DNA of 64,000 nt from Pedobacter duraquae (GTDB taxonomy: Bacteria; Bacteroidota; Bacteroidia; Sphingobacteriales; Sphingobacteriaceae), in NCBI RefSeq assembly GCF_004362245.1, contig NZ_SNWM01000002.1, positions 124,001 through 188,000 of the forward strand, given 5' to 3'. The translations under genes were made by a program, and so were the position numbers. The notes below the pieces were generated by a model that saw only the letters and a program-made list of their open reading frames with translations, did no database searches and was not told the DNA's origin. Each line of letters begins with the position of its first letter. Position 1 is the stretch's first letter. Below are positions 27,956 to 35,353 of this stretch, piece by piece.

Positions 27956-28663
27956 ATGAAAATCACTTCAAATTCAAAATTAAGAAACCTACTACTTGCT
28001 TCTTCCCTGGCCTTGGTTGCTATATTACCTGCCTGTAAGCTGGACGAAGTTCCTAATCCAGATGTTTCCGCTTTAACTATAATCAATGCATCACCAAATT
28101 CAACGGCAATAGATTTTTATCTCGACAACGAACGTGTCAATGCAGCTGACGGCTCATTTTTATTCCCACTGCGTATACCTTACCAACGTATTTTAGCAGG
28201 CAACCACCAGGCTACTGTAAGGGCGGCTGGAAGTGCAACATCATTACTCCAAAGCAATCTTACTTTTCCAACAAATCAATATGGTTCTTTATTCATCATT
28301 GGAAAAGCCGACGCCTTAGCGTATTTACAGATTAAAGATGAGTTGACCTATCCAACTGCGGGAAAAACCAAAGTAAGGTTTATCAACCTTATTCCCGATG
28401 CAACAACATTGACGATGGAAATTGTTGGGGATGCAACAACCTTTAGCAATAAGGCCTATAAAGAGTTCAGCAATTTTGAAAACGTAACATCAGGTGTGAA
28501 AACGATACTACTTAAAGATGCTGCAACAAACACAACAGTTGCAACTTTGACAGATTACGACCTAAAAGCAGATAAGGTATATACTATCTGGGCGAAAGGA
28601 TTGATTACAACTGCCGTTACTACGCAAAAAGCAGGACTTCAGGTTATCAACCACGATTTATAA
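27956..28663 (+). CDS. DUF4397 domain lipoprotein
   Basis: A 235-residue paralogue of the 12807-13505 product. The signal peptide ends in LPACKL, with the lipidated Cys near residue 27. Two DUF4397 halves follow (LTIINASPNSTAIDFYLDNERV; then TKVRFINLIPDATTLTMEIV) and the shared ending VYTIWAKGL. Secreted and lipid-anchored; function unknown. It is divergent from the ECF sigma gene and followed by a strong terminator, so it is transcribed alone. The intervening inverted repeats make it a candidate target of the neighbouring sigma factor. Confidence 0.86.
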   Translation: MKITSNSKLRNLLLASSLALVAILPACKLDEVPNPDVSALTIINASPNSTAIDFYLDNERVNAADGSFLFPLRIPYQRILAGNHQATVRAAGSATSLLQSNLTFPTNQYGSLFIIGKADALAYLQIKDELTYPTAGKTKVRFINLIPDATTLTMEIVGDATTFSNKAYKEFSNFENVTSGVKTILLKDAATNTTVATLTDYDLKADKVYTIWAKGLITTAVTTQKAGLQVINHDL

Positions 28664-28690
28664 AAACAATCAAGAATTATTATTACAGAG

Positions 28691-28718
28691 GTCTGCCCTG
28701 ATTAGGCAGACTTTTTTT
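28691..28718 (+). terminator. Intrinsic terminator of the DUF4397 gene
   Basis: GTCTGCC (28691-28697) pairs with GGCAGAC (28705-28711) across a 7-base loop, followed by seven T residues. It lies 27 bases after the stop codon. Confidence 0.88.
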
Positions 28719-28779
28719 GTGGATATAGTTTTTAGTTGAAATTTCACAGATAATACGATGCATTACCAAAAATTTAAGC

Positions 28780-28809
28780 AAAAAAAAGGTCTGATTAACT
28801 AATCAGACC
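28780..28809 (-). terminator. Intrinsic terminator of the cold-shock gene
   Basis: Read on the minus strand, GGTCTGATT and AATCAGACC (28801-28809 and 28788-28796) form a 9-base stem with a 4-base loop, followed by seven T residues (28781-28787). It lies 22 bases after the stop of the cold-shock gene. Confidence 0.88.
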
Positions 28810-28831
28810 CATTTTTAAATTTTAATTAAGC

Positions 28832-29035
28832 TTACAATTTCACTACATTTTTAGCTTCTGGTCCTTTTTTTCCTTCAGCTAAGTCAAATTCTACCTGGTC
28901 ACCTTCAGCAAGTCCTTTCGATCCTCCGGCTATAGAAGTAGAGTGTACAAATATATCTTTGCCTGAATTCGCGTCAATAATGAATCCAAACCCTTTGCTT
29001 TCATTAAAAAATTTAATAGTTCCTTGATTTTTCAT
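28832..29035 (-). CDS. Cold-shock domain protein (CspA family)
   Basis: A 67-residue single cold-shock domain, about the usual length. RNP1 is KGFGFI (residues ~14-19), RNP2 is DIFVHSTSI (near 29-37), and the start is QGTIKFFNESKGFGF. It binds single-stranded RNA/DNA and acts as an RNA chaperone. A ~200-base AT-rich region lies upstream before the divergent DUF6515 gene, room for the long structured leader typical of csp genes, though I could not define one. Its own terminator follows. Confidence 0.95.
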   Translation of the reverse strand: MKNQGTIKFFNESKGFGFIIDANSGKDIFVHSTSIAGGSKGLAEGDQVEFDLAEGKKGPEAKNVVKL

Positions 29036-29245
29036 AGTCCTGTTGTGGTTGTTATATTTTTAGTTAAAGCTACATAGCCAAAATAAAGATTCAAAATTTA
29101 TTTTATAATAATTATAAATTACAACTGAATTTTTAGCGTTTTTGCTTAGATCCGTCATTACTTTGTCAGCATTACACATAAATCTGTATAAGCAATAATC
29201 CTTTCGTGACCCAAAAAGTCTTAAGATCAAATAATTTCACACATT

Positions 29246-30061
29246 ATGAACACTTTAAAGTATAAATCATTCATCGTAACTGCGGCAGTTCTGCTTGGCC
29301 TTGGGCTCAGCACACAAAACGTATTTGCTCAACGCGGCGGACGCGGTGGTTCATCAGGCAGATCTGGTGGTGGATCAATTTCATCAAGAGGCGGCCGTCC
29401 AGGTGGTTTTGGCGGGGCACAGGTTCGGCCAAATTCGGGAGGCAGACCATCGTTCGGGGGTAGGCCATCATATGGATCAAGACCTTCTTTTGGAGGTAGA
29501 CCTGGCTCTATTTATCGTCCTGGATTTGGCGGTCGCCCCAGAATAGCGTACGGGTTTGGGTATCGCCGGCCATTTTATAGTTTTTATCGTCCATATTTGG
29601 GGATCAGACTAAGCGTACTACCATTCGGATATTATCCATTTTACTTTGGGCAGGATCAATTCTATTACTCAAGCGGGTTGTTCTACAGACAAGACAACAA
29701 TGCCTACACTGTAGTAGTTCCTCCTGTTGGTGCTGAAGTGCCTACGCTGCCTAATGATGCCAAACAAATTCAAATCAACGGCCAGGTATATTACGAATAT
29801 AAAGGAGTCTACTATACTGAAAAAGTAGGCCAGGATGGGAAAACCACTTACGTTGTTGCAGGTAAAGATGGCATATTGGATACAGACAACAACGATGCAC
29901 AGCAGCCGCAGATTGGTGACATCGTTAATTCCTTACCCGAAGGTTATCACGAAGTGGTTCTGAAGGGACAAAAATACTATGTTACACCAGACGACATCTA
30001 TTATGAAGAAGTTGTTGAAGGGAATAATGTAAGCTATAGGGTAATCGGCAAATTATTCTAA
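29246..30061 (+). CDS. DUF6515 family secreted protein with Gly/Arg-rich N-terminus
   Basis: A 271-residue protein with a signal peptide ending NVFAQ (about residue 28). Residues ~30-100 are a low-complexity stretch of GGR, GGRPSFG and GSRPSFG units. An aromatic region follows (RRPFYSFYRPYLGIRLSVLPFGYYPFYFG), then two copies of a small beta motif (IQINGQVYYEYKGVYYTEKV; VVLKGQKYYVTPDDIYYEEVV). This resembles the DUF6515 family; function unknown. Exported, probably envelope-associated. The DNA of the Gly/Arg stretch is locally repetitive because of the amino-acid repeat. Confidence 0.78.
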   Translation: MNTLKYKSFIVTAAVLLGLGLSTQNVFAQRGGRGGSSGRSGGGSISSRGGRPGGFGGAQVRPNSGGRPSFGGRPSYGSRPSFGGRPGSIYRPGFGGRPRIAYGFGYRRPFYSFYRPYLGIRLSVLPFGYYPFYFGQDQFYYSSGLFYRQDNNAYTVVVPPVGAEVPTLPNDAKQIQINGQVYYEYKGVYYTEKVGQDGKTTYVVAGKDGILDTDNNDAQQPQIGDIVNSLPEGYHEVVLKGQKYYVTPDDIYYEEVVEGNNVSYRVIGKLF

Positions 30062-30070
30062 ATAATGTGC

Positions 30071-30094
30071 AGCTGGTACTTTAAAGTACCAGCT
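30071..30094. terminator. 24-base perfect palindrome between convergent genes
   Basis: AGCTGGTACTTT (30071-30082) is followed directly by its reverse complement AAAGTACCAGCT (30083-30094). It lies between the DUF6515 and DUF3037 genes and overlaps the DUF3037 stop codon. It can form a strong hairpin from either strand and probably marks transcript ends in both directions, though T-runs are weak. Confidence 0.6.
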
Positions 30095-30461
30095 GTTCTG
30101 TTAAACGCTGCAACATATCCTCAGGTTCATTACAAAAACCCGGATGTACTTTAGAACTCTGGAACACCGTACTTCTGGTAGCGGTAAGCCACCTAAATCT
30201 GGAAGGCATATCCAATTCTCCAATTGGCCCTCCCCCTTTTCCGTTACAGATACGTTCGAACGCAGCAGCATGACATCTGATTTCGTCAATATCCATTGAC
30301 GGGCATAAGGCGAGTAACCGCGTTTCGTCAATCACAAAGACGCTCTGCATAAAACGCTTCTTTGCACAGTAAAGGATTACCCCGATATTCATAAATTCCT
30401 CACGTTCTACTCTAGGTACCACGCGCAATACTGCATATTCAAAAAGATAGTTATTTTGCAT
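30081..30461 (-). CDS. DUF3037 family protein
   Basis: A 126-residue cytoplasmic protein matching DUF3037 (start YLFEYAVLRVVPRVEREEFMNIGVILYC; later RFRWLTATRSTVFQSSKVHPG). The function is unknown. Its start overlaps the end of the HipA-like kinase gene by 11 bases, and this two-gene pairing recurs in other bacteria, which implies that the two act together, perhaps as kinase and partner or inhibitor. The stop codon sits inside a perfect palindrome. Confidence 0.85.
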   Translation of the reverse strand: MQNNYLFEYAVLRVVPRVEREEFMNIGVILYCAKKRFMQSVFVIDETRLLALCPSMDIDEIRCHAAAFERICNGKGGGPIGELDMPSRFRWLTATRSTVFQSSKVHPGFCNEPEDMLQRLTEQLVL

Positions 30462-31236
30462 CTTTCGCCTGGTTTACAAATATTTGTGACTGTAATAATC
30501 GTGCTGCTAAGAACCCTGAATAAACCGACCTGTTGGCCTCTGCAGAAGCAAATGAGCCATCGAGGTTTAGCCATTCATCGGGTATCAAGGCAACAACCTC
30601 TCTAATTTTATCGGAATTTAACAGCTGTCGGAATTCTGCATCCGCCGCATCAAGCTCAGTGGCATAGGGTAACAATACATGGTCTTTAATAAGTGTGAAT
30701 GGCTTAATTGCTTGTTCTTCCCAATTTTGAATATTATGGTGGAAATAAAGCGATGCACCATGATCTATAAGCCATAACTCTTTATGCCAAATTAACATAT
30801 TGGTATTGCGTGGTGTGCGATCCATATTTGTTAGAAAGCAATCCAGCCACACTATTTTCGATGCCAGTAGCGGATCTACCGGACTCACCAAAGGGTCAAA
30901 TGTTATCGCACCAGACAGATAGTGCAATGCCAGATTTAAGCCTACACTGGCTTTCAATAAATCCTGAATCTCTTCGTCGGGTTCTGTACGGCCAAATGCC
31001 TCATCAAGCGTAGCAAAAACCAGTTCCGGGATTTTAAAGCCTAGTATCCGGGCAATTTCTCCACCAATAAGTTCAGCGATCAACGCTTTGATACCTTGTC
31101 CGGCTCCGCGGAATTTCAAAACGTACAAGAATCCATCGTTGGCTTCAGCGATGGCGGGCATAGAGCCACCTTCACGCAGGGGGGTGACGTACCTTGTTAC
31201 CTGAACGGTTCTCAGTTGAAGCTCTGGTTTATTCAT
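30451..31236 (-). CDS. HipA-like kinase domain protein
   Basis: A 261-residue protein of the HipA-like (PI3/4-kinase-fold) group. A glycine-rich nucleotide loop (KFRGAGQGIKAL near residues 41-52) precedes the catalytic segment DCFLTNMDRTPRNTNMLIW and the metal-binding LIDHGASLYF. It is much shorter than toxin HipA (~440) and has no HipB-type antitoxin beside it. It is translationally coupled to a DUF3037 gene. The phosphorylated target is unknown. Toxin activity should not be assumed. No promoter was obvious upstream. Confidence 0.85.
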   Translation of the reverse strand: MNKPELQLRTVQVTRYVTPLREGGSMPAIAEANDGFLYVLKFRGAGQGIKALIAELIGGEIARILGFKIPELVFATLDEAFGRTEPDEEIQDLLKASVGLNLALHYLSGAITFDPLVSPVDPLLASKIVWLDCFLTNMDRTPRNTNMLIWHKELWLIDHGASLYFHHNIQNWEEQAIKPFTLIKDHVLLPYATELDAADAEFRQLLNSDKIREVVALIPDEWLNLDGSFASAEANRSVYSGFLAARLLQSQIFVNQAKDAK

Positions 31237-31427
31237 AAACTGGTTTTTCCTCTCAGGTGCAATATTAAGGTATAATCCAATATTTTTAAACCAAATACCA
31301 GATATTTAATCTTATATTTAAGAAAACAAGGGATGGTCTTAAGTTGTCGCAATGTCAAACTTTTGAAAAATCCACATTATCCGTTACAATTTTAGCTTTC
31401 GATACTGAAATTGAGAATAAGATTCAA

Positions 31428-31435
31428 TATTTTTG
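31428..31435 (+). promoter_or_regulatory. Candidate -7 element (TATTTTTG) for myo-inositol-phosphate synthase
   Basis: TATTTTTG fits TAnnTTTG and gives a leader of about 75 bases before the ATG at 31516. The same octamer precedes the genes at 52542 and 53901, so it looks like a standard promoter word in this genome. Confidence 0.42.
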
Positions 31436-31470
31436 CGATTAAAATAAGATTAAAAAATTATAAAGTAAAA

Positions 31471-31495
31471 GTCTTTGATGATCGGATCATAAGAC
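31471..31495 (+). promoter_or_regulatory. Palindrome in the myo-inositol-phosphate synthase leader
   Basis: ATGATC-G-GATCAT (31478-31490) is a perfect palindrome with one central base, flanked by GTCTT (31471-31475) and AAGAC (31491-31495), which also pair. It lies 20 bases before the start codon, in the predicted leader. It could be a repressor operator or an RNA stem that controls translation. Confidence 0.45.
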
Positions 31496-31515
31496 GTTAT
31501 AGACAAATAATAATA

Positions 31516-32718
31516 ATGCAAAACCAAGGAAAAATTAAAGTTGCGATTGTAGGCGTAGGTAATTGCGCCAGTTCCCTCGTTCAGGGCGTAGAGTATTACA
31601 CTAAGTTCACAGACAAAAAATCTGGTTTAATGGCCGACGACATTGGCGGCTATACTGCAGCAGATATTGAGTTTGTATGTGGATTTGACATTGACGAAAG
31701 GAAAATTGGCCTTCCGTTGAAAGATGCGATCTTTGCAAAACCGAACTGCACTATCGTCCTTAACGCAGACATCGCTTCTGAAGCCATGATTTACAGATCT
31801 CCTGTTATTGATGGTGTTTCTCCATTAATGGCAGCATATCCTGAAGATCAACGTTTTGTAATCAAAGACGAACTTAAAACCACTGATACACTGCTAAACG
31901 CTGTTGATTACGACAAAGACCTTGTATATTCAATCCGCAAAGACATCATCGCGCAGCTCGTTGCAAGTAAAGCAGAGGTTTTGATCAATTACCTTCCGGT
32001 AGGATCACAATTGGCTACTGAGTTTTATGCTGAAATTTGTATTGAGCTTGGAATCTCCTTAGTGAACTGTATCCCTGTATTTATCGCTTCAGATCCTGTT
32101 TGGGAGCAAAAATTCATCAATGCAGGTATTCCAATCATTGGTGACGATATGCGTAGTCAATTTGGCGCTAGTATTGTTTCTCAAATGTTACAAGAACTTG
32201 CTTTCGAAAGAGGACATCATGTTAAAGCACATATTCAAAGAAATGTTGGTGGAAACACTGACTTTCTGAACATGGAAGACAAAAATCGTTTGAAGTCTAA
32301 AAAGATTTCTAAAGAGAATGTGATTCGTGCACAAAACGATATCAGAGGTATTTCTACACACGACAGCTTCCTGCATGCGGGTCCGTCTGAATACATCGCA
32401 TTTTACGGCGATAATAAGGTAGCTAACTTCCGCTTGGAACTTGAAGGCTTTATGGGGGCTCCGGTAATTTTTGATGCACAACTTTCCGTTCAAGATTCAC
32501 CAAACTCTGCTGGTGTAGTTATTGACGCTATCAGATATGTATATGTTGCCAGAGAACTTGGTCTTGTTGGCGCTTTAAGAGGTCCATCTGCATCTACGCA
32601 AAAAACACCTCCTCAGCAAATGATGTTCAGCGATGCTATCTATGAATGTCATGCACTTGCTAAAAGAGAATTGACTGAGTCTACAAGAAAACAACTTAGA
32701 AAAACAGAACTGGTTTAA
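31516..32718 (+). CDS. ino1: myo-Inositol-1-phosphate synthase
   Basis: A 400-residue enzyme that converts glucose 6-phosphate to inositol phosphate using NAD. The NAD-binding start is KVAIVGVGNCASSLVQGVEYY (residues ~6-26). The catalytic core block is GIPIIGDDMRSQFGASIVSQMLQ, followed by NVGGNTDFLNM and the lysine-rich KNRLKSKKISKENVIRAQ. The ATG at 31516 is chosen; the longer frame starts at TTG with a basic, non-conserved extension. It is transcribed alone, between a TATTTTTG element and a strong terminator. It supplies the head group for the inositol-lipid genes at 3.2-11.8 kb, although it is not in that operon. Confidence in the enzyme is high. Confidence 0.93.
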   Translation: MQNQGKIKVAIVGVGNCASSLVQGVEYYTKFTDKKSGLMADDIGGYTAADIEFVCGFDIDERKIGLPLKDAIFAKPNCTIVLNADIASEAMIYRSPVIDGVSPLMAAYPEDQRFVIKDELKTTDTLLNAVDYDKDLVYSIRKDIIAQLVASKAEVLINYLPVGSQLATEFYAEICIELGISLVNCIPVFIASDPVWEQKFINAGIPIIGDDMRSQFGASIVSQMLQELAFERGHHVKAHIQRNVGGNTDFLNMEDKNRLKSKKISKENVIRAQNDIRGISTHDSFLHAGPSEYIAFYGDNKVANFRLELEGFMGAPVIFDAQLSVQDSPNSAGVVIDAIRYVYVARELGLVGALRGPSASTQKTPPQQMMFSDAIYECHALAKRELTESTRKQLRKTELV

Positions 32719-32740
32719 TCTATACTGTTAACTACTATGA

Positions 32741-32775
32741 AAAGAGACTGATCGCGGTGATCAGTCTCTTTTTTT
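32741..32775 (+). terminator. Intrinsic terminator of ino1
   Basis: A 13-base perfect stem (32741-32753 with 32759-32771; core AGAGACTGATC / GATCAGTCTCT) with a 5-base loop runs into a T-tract. It lies 22 bases after the ino1 stop. Confidence 0.92.
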
Positions 32776-32865
32776 GTTTATGGCAGCATAAATAAAACAA
32801 TTATGTCATTGCGCTTGCTTCCTAAAAAAATAATCTATTACTTCGCGTCTCAAAGTTCTTTTAAA

Positions 32866-33486
32866 ATGGAAGAAAAAGATGCATACGCGGAATTGAGTTC
32901 TATCAGACAGTTGATGGAGCGTTCTGCAAAATTTATTTCGCTAAGCGGACTATCTGGTGTACTCGCTGGAGTATATGCAATTATTGGTGCATATCTCGGG
33001 TACCGGATTGTTTATGGGGATACGGGTACCCTTGATTACCGCGACACCTATATTTCTGATCCGAATGTGCTGATTAAACTCGTACTTATAGCATCGTCTG
33101 TTTTACTACTTTCATTGGCTTCGGGCGTATACCTCACCATTCGGCAGGCAAAAAAAAGAAGTGAGAACTTCTGGAACCCTGTAAGCAAAAGATTGGTGAC
33201 CAGCATGGCTATCCCCCTTGTTACTGGTGGCTTGCTCATCATAATTTTTATACTTAGACAGGAACATGGCATCGTAGCTTCAGCTTGCCTCATCTTTTAC
33301 GGCCTTGCACTTATTTCTGCAAGTCAATACACATTTAACGATGTAAAGTGGCTTGGTTGTGGCGAAATCATTCTCGGGCTTTTGGCAGCTGCGACCCCAG
33401 GATACGGTCTTGTGTTTTGGGTAATTGGCTTTGGCTTTTTACATATCCTGTATGGTACTATTATGCATTTTAAATACAATCAGTGA
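32866..33486 (+). CDS. Four- to six-helix membrane protein, function unknown
   Basis: A 206-residue integral membrane protein with hydrophobic segments at about 20-40, 68-88, 113-130, 138-157 and 165-200. The start EEKDAYAELSSIRQLMERSAKFISLSGLSGVLAGVYAI resembles a Bacteroidota family that is commonly encoded with a small winged-helix regulator. I prefer the ATG at 32866; another ATG at 32803 would add 21 basic residues. The stop overlaps the GTG start of the regulator by 4 bases (GTGA). The regulator may control this operon or relay a signal from it. Confidence 0.8.
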   Translation: MEEKDAYAELSSIRQLMERSAKFISLSGLSGVLAGVYAIIGAYLGYRIVYGDTGTLDYRDTYISDPNVLIKLVLIASSVLLLSLASGVYLTIRQAKKRSENFWNPVSKRLVTSMAIPLVTGGLLIIIFILRQEHGIVASACLIFYGLALISASQYTFNDVKWLGCGEIILGLLAAATPGYGLVFWVIGFGFLHILYGTIMHFKYNQ

Positions 33487-33785
33487 AAAACGCATTAGAT
33501 CAATTTGATAAGGCTTTTGAAAATCGTTTACGGTTGCAGATTATGAGCGTACTTGTAGCTAACGAGAGTTACGATTTCAATGCGTTAAAAGATCTGCTTC
33601 AAGCAACTGATGGGAATCTGGCTTCACATCTAAAGGCTTTAGAAAAAGAAAACTACATTACCATAAGCAAATCGTTTATTGGCAGAAAACCGAACACCCA
33701 ATACTTCGCATCGGCTACCGGCAGAGAGGCTTTTAAAAAACATCTTCAGGCGCTAGAAAATCTAATCCGGCAACAAAAATCTTAA
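33483..33785 (+). CDS. Small winged-helix transcriptional regulator (HTH_34-like)
   Basis: A 100-residue protein formed almost entirely of a winged helix: NRLRLQIMSVLVANESYDFNALKDLLQATDGNLASHLKALEKENYITISKSFIGRKPNTQYFAS. It resembles the HTH_34/ArsR-like repressors found beside membrane proteins in this phylum. There are no metal-binding cysteines, so it is not a metal sensor of classic ArsR type. It starts with GTG inside the preceding stop (GTGA overlap) and is followed 11 bases later by the DUF2809 gene, giving a three-gene operon. Confidence 0.88.
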   Translation: MKNALDQFDKAFENRLRLQIMSVLVANESYDFNALKDLLQATDGNLASHLKALEKENYITISKSFIGRKPNTQYFASATGREAFKKHLQALENLIRQQKS

Positions 33786-33796
33786 TCCGAAGCATA

Positions 33797-34207
33797 ATGG
33801 GGACTTCTAGAAAAATTCTGAGGCTAAGCTGGGTATATTTATTACTGAGCATCCTTTTATTCCTGCTTGAGTTTGTCATTGAACGCTATACCCATGATGA
33901 TTTTATCAGACCCTATGTGGGCGATTTTTTCGTCGTGATGTTACTCTACACCCTGGTGAGATCAATACTGAACATCAGTCCGCTGCCTACAGCTTTGGTA
34001 GTGCTTTTTTACTCTTATGTGTTGGAATTCACACAATACCTGCAGCTAAGTCGGATTCTCGGTGTAGACCAATCCTGGATTGGCCGACTGATCCTTGGAA
34101 ACTACTTTGCCTGGGGAGATCTGATTGCTTATACTGCTGGAATTTTGGTGGTTATCCTATTGGAAAAGCTATTCTCTGTTCAGAGAAACCAAGCTAGGGT
34201 AGCTTAA
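33797..34207 (+). CDS. DUF2809 family membrane protein
   Basis: A 136-residue protein with four membrane helices. The family features are visible: ERYTHDDFIRPYVGDFFVVMLLYTLVRS, then YSYVLEFTQYLQLSRILG, then GNYFAWGDLIAYTAGI. The acidic and aromatic residues in the first and third blocks are typical of DUF2809. Function unknown. It is the last gene of the small operon, and its end overlaps the convergent royal-jelly-family gene by 14 bases. Confidence 0.87.
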   Translation: MGTSRKILRLSWVYLLLSILLFLLEFVIERYTHDDFIRPYVGDFFVVMLLYTLVRSILNISPLPTALVVLFYSYVLEFTQYLQLSRILGVDQSWIGRLILGNYFAWGDLIAYTAGILVVILLEKLFSVQRNQARVA

Positions 34208-35306
34208 CTTTGTAGATACGATAAGGATAATCAACCTTATCTTCTCCCTTATTATATTTTGGTAACCTGTTCATCTGAGAAGCACTCAAATACAAATACC
34301 CATCTTTACCAACGCCGAATGAGTCTGGCCAGATCAATCTGTCATCCTGTATCAGCACATGCAACTGTTTATCAGGACTTACATATTGAATACTTCTGTC
34401 TGGAGAGTTACTGAGATAAATATTCCCTTTGGCATCAGCAATCATACCATGGCAAATTCCAGTCTCAGCAACCATCTCTACCTTAGCAGAAAGTTCTGCT
34501 GGCGACAAACGCTGATCTGCCAGATATTGCGTTTCAATGCGGTATAATTTCGTCTGGTTGATTGCCCTGTAATAAAAATATTTTCCATCTTGAGTTAATG
34601 CGATTCCATTCACATTGGAGACGAAAGGTTTACCGAGTGTATCCACCACGTCTTTGCCATCCAATCTAAGTTTTAACCCTGGTTTAACTATAGTGGAGGG
34701 ATCGTCCTGTAAAAGCGCTCTACTTTTCCCGGTTTCCAAATCCAGAACGACTAGCGCATGCAGGCCAGGATCTGACAAATAGGCTAAATGTTTACGGTTA
34801 TCAACACAAACGTCATTTAAAGCACTTCTATCTTTGGGAAGATCTTCGAAAGTATAGGTTCTTACCACATTATTAGTAGTCAGGTCTATTTGCAACAATT
34901 TAAATTTGCCACTGGGATCCGACTGCTTATCAGCACCGAAAACAGAGGCTCCGCCCGCAGGTTTAGAATCCAATACCCACAGGAAATTTTTGTCGTCGGC
35001 ATACAGGTCTTGTACGTTAAAAAAATGCGCATTGGCTTGCTCAGGAATATATTTATTCCAGTCCAGGTTTGGGTAAGGAAGGCGCTCGCCATTAATAATC
35101 TCTGTTAGTCCATATAAAAACGGCTCCTGATGTGGAAAGGAAACAAACAGGCGGTTTGTTTTTGGCGCAACAGTTACACCTATCGGTTGATTATTTCCGA
35201 AAGAGGCTACTTCTGTCAATGTTGTAATTCGCTGGCCCATTGCTGCTTTCGTTGTCATAATGGCTAGGACAAAACATAGATATACTTGCAAACTAATTTG
35301 TTTCAT
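34194..35306 (-). CDS. Major royal jelly protein / yellow-family secreted beta-propeller
   Basis: A 370-residue protein with a signal peptide (about 1-24, ending AAMGQ); the ATG at 35306 is chosen because it directly starts this peptide. The propeller carries the MRJP/yellow landmarks: PIGVTVAPKTNRLFVSFPH, PYPNLDWN, VQDLYADDKNFLWVLDSKP, ALNDVCVD to YLSDPGLHALVVLDLETGKS and DGKYFYYRAINQTKLYRI. Insect members include pigment-pathway proteins; bacterial members are of unknown role, perhaps binding or hydrolysing small molecules in the periplasm. It stands alone; its 3' end overlaps the DUF2809 gene. Confidence 0.87.
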   Translation of the reverse strand: MKQISLQVYLCFVLAIMTTKAAMGQRITTLTEVASFGNNQPIGVTVAPKTNRLFVSFPHQEPFLYGLTEIINGERLPYPNLDWNKYIPEQANAHFFNVQDLYADDKNFLWVLDSKPAGGASVFGADKQSDPSGKFKLLQIDLTTNNVVRTYTFEDLPKDRSALNDVCVDNRKHLAYLSDPGLHALVVLDLETGKSRALLQDDPSTIVKPGLKLRLDGKDVVDTLGKPFVSNVNGIALTQDGKYFYYRAINQTKLYRIETQYLADQRLSPAELSAKVEMVAETGICHGMIADAKGNIYLSNSPDRSIQYVSPDKQLHVLIQDDRLIWPDSFGVGKDGYLYLSASQMNRLPKYNKGEDKVDYPYRIYKVKLP

Positions 35307-35353
35307 GCTTATTAAAATGCCGCTTCTGTTCACATTGTTTTAAAAGATTGTTT

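Noticed and set aside
29330..29550. Repetitive GGTGG/GGCAGACC DNA that might be a repeat element
   Set aside because: It is explained by the Gly/Arg-rich segment of the DUF6515 protein.
30451..31236. HipA/HipB toxin-antitoxin system
   Set aside because: No HipB-like helix-turn-helix gene is adjacent and the kinase is much shorter than HipA; called a HipA-like kinase only.
31237..31515. Possible small RNA or tRNA gene between the HipA-like gene and ino1
   Set aside because: I see no cloverleaf or isolated terminator; only the ino1 promoter and leader palindrome are supported.
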